Shown here: positions 21,203 to 28,193 of the stretch, piece after piece
Position numbering within the stretch: the stretch's first letter is position 1
How the letters are laid out: each line of letters begins with the position of its first letter
DNA from: Hyphomicrobiaceae bacterium
GTDB taxonomy: Bacteria; Pseudomonadota; Alphaproteobacteria; Rhizobiales; Hyphomicrobiaceae
Direction: 5' to 3'
DNA length: 64,000 nt
NCBI GenBank assembly: GCA_025359185.1
Contig: JANYHF010000011.1
Location: forward strand, 23,937-87,936
Notes under the pieces: model-generated
Seen by the model: the letters and a program-made list of their open reading frames with translations, nothing else
Databases searched by the model: none
Told to the model about the DNA's origin: nothing
Translations under genes and position numbers: made by a program

Positions 21203-22024
21203 ATGGATCAGATGATTGCAAACGATGAAGACGGCAGCCGCCGCTACCGTGCGCTGTTTCTTTCGGACGTGCATTTGGGCACCAAGGCCTGCCAGGCCGA
21301 CCTGTTGCTCGATTTTCTGCGCGTGCATGACGCCGACACCATCTATCTCGTTGGTGACATTGTCGATTTCTGGCGTATCCGCCGCGCCGCGCACTGGCCT
21401 CAGTCGCATAATGACGTGCTGCAAAAGTTGCTGCGCAAGGTGCGCAAGGGCTCGCGGATCGTCTATCTGCCCGGCAATCACGATGAGGCGTTGCGGGACT
21501 ATTGCGGTGCCAAGTTCGGCGGTATCGAGATTGTGGACAGCATCATTCACACAACTGCAGATGGCAAGCGTGCGCTGGTTGTGCATGGCGATCAGTTCGA
21601 TGTTGTCGTCCACTATGCCAAGTGGCTGGCCTATCTAGGAGATTCTGCCTACATCTTGGCGCTCTGGGCCAATACGCATCTCAATTTTGCGCGGCGCAAG
21701 GCGGGCTTGAGCTATTGGTCGTTGTCGGCGTTTTTGAAGCACAAGGTGAAGCAAGCCGTGAATTTCATCAGTGCCTTTGAGTCTGCGCTGGCCACCGAGG
21801 CGCGCAACCAGGGAGCAGATATCGTCATTTGCGGGCATATCCATCATGTTGCCAAGCGGCAGATGGGCGATGTGCTCTATGTCAATACGGGCGACTGGGT
21901 CGAGAGCGGAACAGCAATCGGCGAACGGGAAGACGGGACCTTGGAAATCATCGATTGGATGAAGGATCATGAGGTCAACCGCCTGCGCGCCAAGGGCAAT
22001 CTTCCTGTTGATCTTGCGGCCTGA
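21203..22024 (+). CDS. LpxH-like calcineurin phosphoesterase (UDP-2,3-diacylglucosamine hydrolase family)
   Basis: Metal-dependent phosphoesterase of 273 residues. Dinuclear-metal motifs in order: FLSDVHLG, VGDIVDFW, YLPGNHDE, VHGDQFD and CGHIHH. The family is annotated as UDP-2,3-diacylglucosamine diphosphatase, the fourth step of lipid A synthesis, but many alphaproteobacteria use LpxI for that. This LpxH-like branch paired with a glycosyltransferase may act in another glycolipid pathway. Start choice is uncertain: ATG 21203 (MDQMIANDEDG) or ATG 21212, which has GGATGG upstream. The glycosyltransferase gene follows after 30 bases in the same direction. Confidence 0.85.
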   Translation: MDQMIANDEDGSRRYRALFLSDVHLGTKACQADLLLDFLRVHDADTIYLVGDIVDFWRIRRAAHWPQSHNDVLQKLLRKVRKGSRIVYLPGNHDEALRDYCGAKFGGIEIVDSIIHTTADGKRALVVHGDQFDVVVHYAKWLAYLGDSAYILALWANTHLNFARRKAGLSYWSLSAFLKHKVKQAVNFISAFESALATEARNQGADIVICGHIHHVAKRQMGDVLYVNTGDWVESGTAIGEREDGTLEIIDWMKDHEVNRLRAKGNLPVDLAA

Positions 22025-22054
22025 ACAGCGCGGCACCCTTGGAATGATTGCTGA

Positions 22055-23107
22055 ATGCGTGTGCTCGTAGCCACAGATGCTTGGAAACCACAGGTCAATG
22101 GTGTCGTGCGCACCTATGACCGGCTGAGCGCTGAGGCCCCCCGTCTCGGTGCCGAATTGTTTTTTCTCTCGCCTGAGCCGTTCTCGACGTTGCCATTGCC
22201 CAGTTACCCCGAAATCCGCCTGGCGCTGGTTGGCGAGGCCAATGTCGAACATTGGTACCGGCAGATCCGCCCCGATTTCATTCACATTGCCACGGAAGGG
22301 CCGATTGGTCTGCGTACGCGCAGCTGGTGTCTCCGCCAGGGGCACCCGTTCACCAGCAGCTATCACACGCGGTTTCCAGACTATCTGTCGGCGCGGATGC
22401 CGGTGCCGCTGTCCTGGGGCTACGCCTTGCAGCGCTGGTTCCATAATTCCGGCGCGGGCATGATGGTGGCAACGCCCTCGCTGGCCAACGATTTGAAGGC
22501 CAAGGGCTTCAGCAATCTGATGCCATGGACCCGTGGCGTCGATACGCAAGTGTTCCGGCCGCGCAAGAGCACAGGTCCGAGCAGTGCGGAGCCGGTGTTC
22601 CTCTATGTCGGGCGGATTGCGGTTGAAAAGGGCATCGAGAGCTTTCTCGGTCTCGATCTGCCCGGCGCAAAAGTCGTTGTCGGCGACGGCCCCCAACTCG
22701 ATGAACTGCGGAGGCGCTTTCCAAATGTAAGGTTCACTGGGCCGCTTTTCGATGAGGCGCTGGCGCAGGAATACGCCGCCGCCGATGTGTTCGTGTTTCC
22801 GAGCCGCACCGACACCTTCGGCATTGTGCTGCTCGAAGCCATGGCCTCCGGCCTGCCGGTCGCCGCCTTGCCGGTTACTGGACCCATCGATGTCGTGCGC
22901 CATGGCGAAACCGGCATTCTCGATGAGGATTTACAAAAAGCGGCCATAGCAGCCTTGTCCCTCAACCGTGATGCCGTAAGGCATCACGCATTGTCATTCA
23001 GTTGGCGCAATTGCGCCAGTATTTTCCTCGAAAATGTTTACCAAGCCAACCGGGATGCCGGCCACCAGCCCGCCAACCGGCCTGCCCCGCTGGAGCTGCG
23101 GGCTTAG
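22055..23107 (+). CDS. GT4-family glycosyltransferase
   Basis: GT-B fold enzyme, 350 residues. The N-terminal acceptor domain starts MRVLVATDAWKPQVNGVVRTYDRL, as in MgtA/PimB-like alpha-glycosyltransferases. The nucleotide-sugar domain has FLYVGRIAVEKGIESFLGL, VVVGDGPQL and the catalytic E-x7-E region SRTDTFGIVLLEAMASGLPV. It likely adds a sugar from a nucleotide donor to a lipid or polysaccharide in the cytoplasmic membrane. Pairing with the LpxH-like phosphoesterase suggests a shared glycolipid pathway. Its stop overlaps the convergent stop of the HisKA gene (23104-23107). Confidence 0.88.
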   Translation: MRVLVATDAWKPQVNGVVRTYDRLSAEAPRLGAELFFLSPEPFSTLPLPSYPEIRLALVGEANVEHWYRQIRPDFIHIATEGPIGLRTRSWCLRQGHPFTSSYHTRFPDYLSARMPVPLSWGYALQRWFHNSGAGMMVATPSLANDLKAKGFSNLMPWTRGVDTQVFRPRKSTGPSSAEPVFLYVGRIAVEKGIESFLGLDLPGAKVVVGDGPQLDELRRRFPNVRFTGPLFDEALAQEYAAADVFVFPSRTDTFGIVLLEAMASGLPVAALPVTGPIDVVRHGETGILDEDLQKAAIAALSLNRDAVRHHALSFSWRNCASIFLENVYQANRDAGHQPANRPAPLELRA

Positions 23108-23478
23108 ATCTGACCCCATGCGGCACTTTGGGATGGCGGCAACCGGGCATCGGCGCCGTGCAACAGCTTGCGGCCGGCCAGGGCCAGAACCTCATCCGAT
23201 ACTGCCAGCAGCGACTCGCCGCTGAAACGCACATGCTTGACGTACTCCTCGTATTTCGGGTGGCCCAGCGGCCCATGCAACTTATGCGTCATGATCTCTG
23301 AAAACCCCATGATGGCATTGAGGGCGGTGCGTAAGTCGTGGCCGATGCGAGAGAGGGCGACATGCGAGGCGTCCGGGGCGGTGGGAGGCTTGGGGGCGGG
23401 GCCGCAAGTAAACAACTCAAGTTGCTCAGACGCACATTCACCAAAATTCGCGAAATCGTGGGTGATGGTGTCGAGCAT
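23104..23478 (-). CDS. Stand-alone histidine-kinase dimerisation (HisKA) domain protein, no ATPase domain
   Basis: 124 residues. The only recognisable part is a HisKA helix pair with the H-box SRIGHDLRTALNAIMGFSEIM (phosphoacceptor candidate H47). The usual HELRTPLNAI is changed to HDLRTALNAI, keeping His, Asp/Glu and Arg. The second helix is YEEYVKHVRFSGESLL. The protein ends soon after, with no N, G1, F or G2 box of an HATPase domain. It begins MLDTITHDFANFGECASEQ. Start 23478 is fixed by AAGGAGGG, a near-perfect ribosome site. It could be a phosphotransfer or dimerisation-decoy protein, or a kinase remnant; the strong ribosome site argues that it is expressed. Confidence 0.8.
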   Translation of the reverse strand: MLDTITHDFANFGECASEQLELFTCGPAPKPPTAPDASHVALSRIGHDLRTALNAIMGFSEIMTHKLHGPLGHPKYEEYVKHVRFSGESLLAVSDEVLALAGRKLLHGADARLPPSQSAAWGQI

Positions 23479-23600
23479 GTGTCCCTCCTTGAGAGTTGGC
23501 CGGCAGCCCCCGCTGAACCGGCACAACCGCGAACCGGCTGCAGGGGCATAGAACCAGTTCCTGAGCTGATTTGTCTATGGATTTGAAATAGCGTCGTATT

Positions 23601-26258
23601 TTACTCCTGTGCGTCCAAAGTTCGCGTCACGATCTCGAACACGTCGCGCGACAACCCTGTAGTTCCGCGTACGGTTTCTAGGGCCTTGCGCGCAAGCTCC
23701 CGGCGCTTGGGCTCCAGCGACCGCCAGCTGCGGAAGGCGCCAAGAAGCCTTGCAGCGACCTGCGGATTGAACGCATTGAGATCGATCACGGCCGCGGCCA
23801 CCAGACTGTAACCCATGCCATCCGCCCGGTTGAAATTCAGCTGATTGCCTTGCGCAAAGCCACCGATCAGTGAGCGGACCTTGTTAGGATTGCGGAGCGA
23901 AAACAAAGAATGCTTGAGCAGCGCTTCCACGTTCTCGAGCGTACCCGGAAGATCCGACATTGCCTGCACGGCAAACCACTTGTCCATGACCAGCAGATCC
24001 TTGCTCCATTGCTTTTCAAAAGCCGCCAGAGCTTGCACCCGCTGTGGACAATCGAAATCGGCGAGGATGGCGAGGCCAGTGAGCTGATCGGTCATGTTCC
24101 GGGCCGAGCTGAAATGCTTGGCAACCAGCGCGATATCTTCGTCCTCGCCCCGCTTCGCGATCAGCATCAAGGCGGCCGAGCGCAGGGAACGGTTGCCGGT
24201 GCTGGCGGCGTCCGGCTTGTAGGTTCCTTTGGGTTTATGCTTGTCGTATAGCCGTGTCAGCTGCTCGTGCAACTCGGTGCCAATGACTTCCAGAAGGCGC
24301 TCGCGGGCCAAATGAATGGCGGCAGGATCGACGTTATCGCGCACGGTGCGGGCAATATCGGTTTCGCTCGGCAGCTGCATGAACAGCGCCCGGTAGGCCG
24401 GTTCGAGCTTTTCATCCCCAATCGTCAAGCTGATTGCCTTAGCGAGATCGACCCCGATCTTGCCGCGCTTGCCCTTGGCCGGGTCAGCCATCAGCTCCAG
24501 GATGATCCGGGTCGCATAGGTCTGCATGGACTGCCAGCGGTTGAAGAGATCGCTGTCGTGCACCATGAGGAATTCAAGATCGGCGGTACTCTGATCGAAC
24601 GTGACATTGACGGGTGCCGAGAAATCGCGCAGCAGCGAGACGACTGGGCGGGACGTGACGCCGGAAAAGCTGAAGGTCTGCTTGGTTTTGCGGAGTTCCA
24701 CCATGCCGTCGCGCGGTTCGGTGCCATCGGCAAGTTTGAGCGGGATTTCGGTGCCATTGCTGCCGATCAGGCCGAGCCGGACCGGAATGTGGAACGGCTT
24801 CTTTTTTGGCTGGCCCGGCGTCGGGGCCAGCGACTGTTCGATGGTCAGCGTGGCGGTTTGCGCCGTCTGGTCATGGGTCAGAGAACAGACCAGTTCGGGC
24901 GTGCCGGACTGGCTGTACCAGAGCATGAACTGGCTGAGGTCGGTTGCGCACGCATCCTCGAAGCACGCGACAAAGGCCTCGACCGTAGTCGCCTCGCCGT
25001 CGTGTCGCTCGAAATAGAGATCCATTCCCTTGCGGAAGCCGTCCACGCCCAGAATAGTCTGCAGCATACGGCAGACCTCGGCACCTTTTTCGTAGACGGT
25101 TGATGTGTAAAAATTGTTGATCTCGATGTAGCTCGACGGGCGCGGCGGATGCGCCAGCGGCCCCGCATCCTCGGGGAACTGCGCGGCCCTCAGGCCCCGC
25201 ACATCGCCGATACGCTGCACCGTGCGCGACCGTTCATCGGCGGAAAATTCCTGATCGCGAAAAACCGTCAGGCCTTCCTTCAGGCAAAGCTGGAACCAGT
25301 CGCGGCAAGTGACGCGGTTGCCAGTCCAGTTGTGAAAATACTCGTGTGCAATGACGCTTTCGATCGCTACGAAATTGCTATCGGTCGCGGTCTCGGGCGA
25401 GGCCAGCACCAGCTTGTCGTTGAAGATGTTGAGGCCTTTGTTCTCCATAGCGCCCATATTGAAATCGGACACGGCCACGATCATGAAAATGTCGAGGTCA
25501 TATTCGCGCCCGAAGCGCTTTTCATCCCAGCGCATTGAGCGCTTGAGGCTGTCCATGGCCCAGGCGCAGCGGTCTTCCTTGCCGGGCTCCACATAGATGC
25601 GCAGGTCGACCTTGCGGCCTGATACGGTCACGAACGTATCGCTGATATGGCCGAGTTTGCCGCCGACCAGCGCGAACAGATAAGAGGGTTTCTTGAACGG
25701 ATCGTTCCAGGTCGCAAAATGACGGTTGGACTTGGCGATCTTGCCACTGCCGATGAGATTGCCGTTGGAGAGCAAAACCGGAGCGTCTGTTGCGTCGGCT
25801 TCAATCCGTGTTGTGTAGGTGGTCAGGACATCGGGCCGGTCGAGGAAATAGGTGATGCGCCGGAAACCCTCGGCCTCGCATTGCGTGCAATAGATACCGT
25901 TGGATCGGTAAAGGCCAGTGAGTGCCTTGTTTGCCTCGGGATTGCAGTGGGTTGTGATGTCAAGCGTGAACGGACGGTCTGGCACGTTGTGGATGGTCAG
26001 CGTTTCGGCATCGACCGAATAATCCTTGTCTGTGAGTTTGCGGCCAGACAATTTGGCGTCGGCCAAGTCCAACATCTGGCCATTGAGGACGAGGTCTGTC
26101 GCCGGATGTTTTGCCAGCGTGTTCGGACGTAACTTCAGCTTTGACGTGACCCGTGTCGCCTCGGGCTCCAGCCGCACATCGAGATCGACTTTGTCGATCA
26201 GAAAGGGTGCTGGCGTATAGTCCTTCAGGCGAATCGTGCGGTGCTGTGTCTTGGCCAT
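23601..26258 (-). CDS. pepN: Aminopeptidase N (M1 family)
   Basis: Zinc metallo-aminopeptidase that removes N-terminal residues from peptides in the cytoplasm. 885 residues. The GAMENKGLN exopeptidase motif is followed by the zinc site VIAHEYFHNWTGNRVT (HExxH, with the third ligand Glu in LKEGLTVFRDQEFS). The C-terminal DUF3458 Ig-like and ARM-type domains are intact and end in the conserved YQPLGAF-like region (LGAFRSWRSLEPKRRELA). ATG 26258 (MAKTQHRTIRLKDYTPAPF) has AGGA upstream; the longer frame to 26324 is unlikely. Confidence 0.96.
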   Translation of the reverse strand: MAKTQHRTIRLKDYTPAPFLIDKVDLDVRLEPEATRVTSKLKLRPNTLAKHPATDLVLNGQMLDLADAKLSGRKLTDKDYSVDAETLTIHNVPDRPFTLDITTHCNPEANKALTGLYRSNGIYCTQCEAEGFRRITYFLDRPDVLTTYTTRIEADATDAPVLLSNGNLIGSGKIAKSNRHFATWNDPFKKPSYLFALVGGKLGHISDTFVTVSGRKVDLRIYVEPGKEDRCAWAMDSLKRSMRWDEKRFGREYDLDIFMIVAVSDFNMGAMENKGLNIFNDKLVLASPETATDSNFVAIESVIAHEYFHNWTGNRVTCRDWFQLCLKEGLTVFRDQEFSADERSRTVQRIGDVRGLRAAQFPEDAGPLAHPPRPSSYIEINNFYTSTVYEKGAEVCRMLQTILGVDGFRKGMDLYFERHDGEATTVEAFVACFEDACATDLSQFMLWYSQSGTPELVCSLTHDQTAQTATLTIEQSLAPTPGQPKKKPFHIPVRLGLIGSNGTEIPLKLADGTEPRDGMVELRKTKQTFSFSGVTSRPVVSLLRDFSAPVNVTFDQSTADLEFLMVHDSDLFNRWQSMQTYATRIILELMADPAKGKRGKIGVDLAKAISLTIGDEKLEPAYRALFMQLPSETDIARTVRDNVDPAAIHLARERLLEVIGTELHEQLTRLYDKHKPKGTYKPDAASTGNRSLRSAALMLIAKRGEDEDIALVAKHFSSARNMTDQLTGLAILADFDCPQRVQALAAFEKQWSKDLLVMDKWFAVQAMSDLPGTLENVEALLKHSLFSLRNPNKVRSLIGGFAQGNQLNFNRADGMGYSLVAAAVIDLNAFNPQVAARLLGAFRSWRSLEPKRRELARKALETVRGTTGLSRDVFEIVTRTLDAQE

Positions 26259-26644
26259 GTTTGGTCCTGTGCGCGGTCTCTGGAAAGGGTTGTCCGCAAG
26301 ATGGCTCCGAACCGCGCCAGACACAACGGCAAGAGCGCGGTTGACACCCAGATTCGCGGAGGTTCTTTGGGGGAACCGGAAACGGCGGCGTGGGATCTCC
26401 GCCCGCCGCCCGCCACTTGCGGCCGCGAACGCGGACCTCTGTGGGCTACTCCACTCCCGGGCGTCTTACCCCTGGCGTGCGGCGGTAGTCCCCCGAAGAC
26501 CTCACGTGCGGCGGGCCCTCCGGGCGCTGCTCACATCCAAGACGCCCTCGAGTGCACCCCTGATTGGAGAAAGATGAAGGAAGTATACATAGATGTAGTT
26601 GGAAGTAAAAAACAGACTACAGAATTGGTGAAGCGATGCAACGC
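26259..26644. other. Gene-poor stretch upstream of pepN
   Basis: Open frames exist on the plus strand (for example 26241-26714), but their arginine/proline-rich composition is that of unselected GC-rich DNA. I see no RNA gene. The last 75 bases (about 26570-26640) are clearly AT-richer than the surroundings and contain a short ATG frame with GGAGAAAG before it (MKEVYIDVVGSKKQTTELVK). It runs into the palindromic element at 26645 and looks like a fragment of foreign or decayed DNA. Confidence 0.5.
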
Positions 26645-26735
26645 TGTAGGGTGCAATAGGCGTTCTTCGCGCCGTATGGCACCTCTTGGGCAAGGACAGT
26701 GCAATTGGGCATAAGAGCGCCTAGTGCACCCTACA
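26645..26735. mobile_element. 91-bp palindromic (MITE-like) element
   Basis: Terminal inverted repeats of 18 bp with one mismatch: TGTAGGGTGCAATAGGCG (26645-26662) and CGCCTAGTGCACCCTACA (26718-26735). The 55-base centre has no coding capacity. Size and structure fit a non-autonomous miniature element or a paired REP (BIME). No clear target duplication is visible. Confidence 0.6.
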
Positions 26736-26792
26736 GATCGTCAGATCGGGCATAGCGCTCAATCAGCCCTTGGCAAATTGGGTAGACCCGAC

Positions 26793-26812
26793 TATATGCA
26801 AACGCATATAAT
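26793..26812 (+). promoter_or_regulatory. Operator overlapping the -10 box of the VOC-wrbA operon
   Basis: Perfect dyad TATATGC (26793-26799), AAAC, GCATATA (26804-26810). A consensus TATAAT (26807-26812) overlaps its right half. No good -35 lies at 17 bases. A repressor bound here would block RNA polymerase; the regulator is not encoded next to it. Confidence 0.6.
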
Positions 26813-26868
26813 TCGGCATTCCGTTCAATCCCGATCAAACGTATGAGTCTTTCTAGAGGAGTTCCCCC

Positions 26869-27369
26869 ATGGCCAATGTCCCTATCGCGGCAGGCACACG
26901 TGTCGGGCACGTGCATTTGAAAGTCGCCGATCTCGACCGGGCGCTCGGCTTTTACCAGGGCGTACTCGGCTTTCAGCTGATGCAACGTTTCGGCACACAA
27001 GCCGCGTTCATCTCGGCGGGTGGTTATCACCATCACATCGGGCTCAACACCTGGGAGAGCAAAGGCGGGCCGCCGCCGGCGCGTGGAACCACAGGGCTCT
27101 ACCACACTGCCATTCTCTATCCCACGCGCGCCGATCTTGCTGACGCGCTTCGGCGTGTCGCCAAGGCTGGCATTGCGCTTGATGGCGCCAGCGATCACGG
27201 CGTGAGCGAGGCCCTCTATCTCAGCGACCCCGATGGCAACGGCGTCGAACTCTATTGGGATCGTCCGCAGGTCGAATGGCCTCGTGCAGCCAATGGCGAA
27301 CTGGCCATGACCACGCAACGGCTTGATCTCGATGGCCTGCTGCGGGAACCGGAACTCGCCCACGCTTAG
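26869..27369 (+). CDS. VOC-family (glyoxalase/extradiol dioxygenase-like) protein
   Basis: 166-residue protein of two beta-alpha-beta-beta-beta modules. The N-terminal one reads [24 protein letters not shown] and carries His18-like metal ligand HVHLKV. The C-terminal one has [19 protein letters not shown] and the ligand Glu in [17 protein letters not shown]. It resembles CatE/MhqO-type single-domain catechol-2,3-dioxygenase-like proteins, which handle quinones or catechols, but the reaction cannot be read from sequence. A strong GAGGAG precedes the ATG. wrbA follows after 32 bases, so the two likely form a quinone-response operon. Confidence 0.88.
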   Translation: MANVPIAAGTRVGHVHLKVADLDRALGFYQGVLGFQLMQRFGTQAAFISAGGYHHHIGLNTWESKGGPPPARGTTGLYHTAILYPTRADLADALRRVAKAGIALDGASDHGVSEALYLSDPDGNGVELYWDRPQVEWPRAANGELAMTTQRLDLDGLLREPELAHA

Positions 27370-27401
27370 CCTTTTCAAATGCCTCAACACAACGGAGACT
27401 T

Positions 27402-28001
27402 ATGATGACCAAGGTACTCGTCCTGTTTTATTCCTCCTACGGACATATCGAAACGATGGCTCATGCCGTCGCTGAGGGCGTCACGTCGGCCGGCGCGCAT
27501 GTCGACGTCAAGCGCGTGCCAGAACTGGTGCCCGCTGAGGTCGCCAAGGCCTCGCATTTCAAGCCTCAGACCGCGCCGATCGCAACAGTTGATGAACTCG
27601 CCAACTACGACGCCATTATTTTTGGTTGCGGCACGCGCTACGGCACGTTCGCTTCGCAGATGCGCAATTTCATCGATCAGACGGGCGGACTTTGGGCCAA
27701 AGGAGCGTTGGTAGGCAAGGTGGGGTCGGCCTTTACGTCTTCGGCCACGCAGCACGGTGGCCAGGAAACAACGATCCTGGGCTTTATCCCAACCATGCTG
27801 CATCACGGCATGGTCGTCGTTGGCCTTCCCTACGCCTTCCAGGGCCAAATGGGCATGAGCGAGATCCTTGGTGGTTCGCCCTACGGTGCCAGCACGATAA
27901 CGGGCGGCGACGGATCGCGTCAGCCCTCGGCCATCGAATTGGACGCCGCCCGTTATCAGGGCAAGCACGTCGCGCAGATCGCAGCCAAACTGAAGAGCTA
28001 A
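27402..28001 (+). CDS. wrbA: NAD(P)H:quinone oxidoreductase WrbA
   Basis: Flavodoxin-like FMN enzyme that reduces quinones by two electrons and so avoids semiquinone radicals. 199 residues, the standard length. FMN-binding loop [17 protein letters not shown], followed by [25 protein letters not shown], here cited in part, and the WrbA-specific [13 protein letters not shown] and [20 protein letters not shown] 27402 and ATG 27405 are adjacent alternatives. It is second in the VOC-wrbA operon. Confidence 0.95.
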   Translation: MMTKVLVLFYSSYGHIETMAHAVAEGVTSAGAHVDVKRVPELVPAEVAKASHFKPQTAPIATVDELANYDAIIFGCGTRYGTFASQMRNFIDQTGGLWAKGALVGKVGSAFTSSATQHGGQETTILGFIPTMLHHGMVVVGLPYAFQGQMGMSEILGGSPYGASTITGGDGSRQPSAIELDAARYQGKHVAQIAAKLKS

Positions 28002-28033
28002 AGATTTTCCGGTTCACGTGCCCGACGTTGATC

Positions 28034-28155
28034 ACCCCCTCACCCTGTCCCTCTCCCCAAAGGAGAGGGGACGCGATGCGCTGATTTTGCGGGTCAATCG
28101 TCCCTTCCCCCTTGAGGGGGAGGGATAGGATGGGGGTGGGGTGGGAAAGCCTGGC
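28034..28155. repeat. Intergenic palindromic repeat between wrbA and the pentapeptide gene
   Basis: Pyrimidine-rich left arm (CCCCCTCACCCTGTCCCTC from 28035) mirrors a purine-rich right arm (GGGGGAGGGATAGGATGG from about 28116). A nested hairpin CCTCTCC/GGAGAGG lies at 28050-28068. The right end GGTGGGAAAGCC matches the right end of the palindrome at 55099-55175, so they may be one family. It may also act as a bidirectional terminator between the convergent genes. Confidence 0.5.
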
Positions 28156-28193
28156 AACAGGGCGCGCCTGCTCCAACTTGAACTGGAAAGACT

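Noticed and set aside
26241..26714. Plus-strand open frame of 157 codons upstream of the VOC gene.
   Set aside because: It starts inside pepN, is Arg/Pro-rich without homology and ends inside the palindromic element; only its AT-rich short segment was worth noting.
28034..28155. CRISPR-like array of repeats.
   Set aside because: The repeats are inverted and pyrimidine/purine biased, not direct and evenly spaced, and no cas gene is near.
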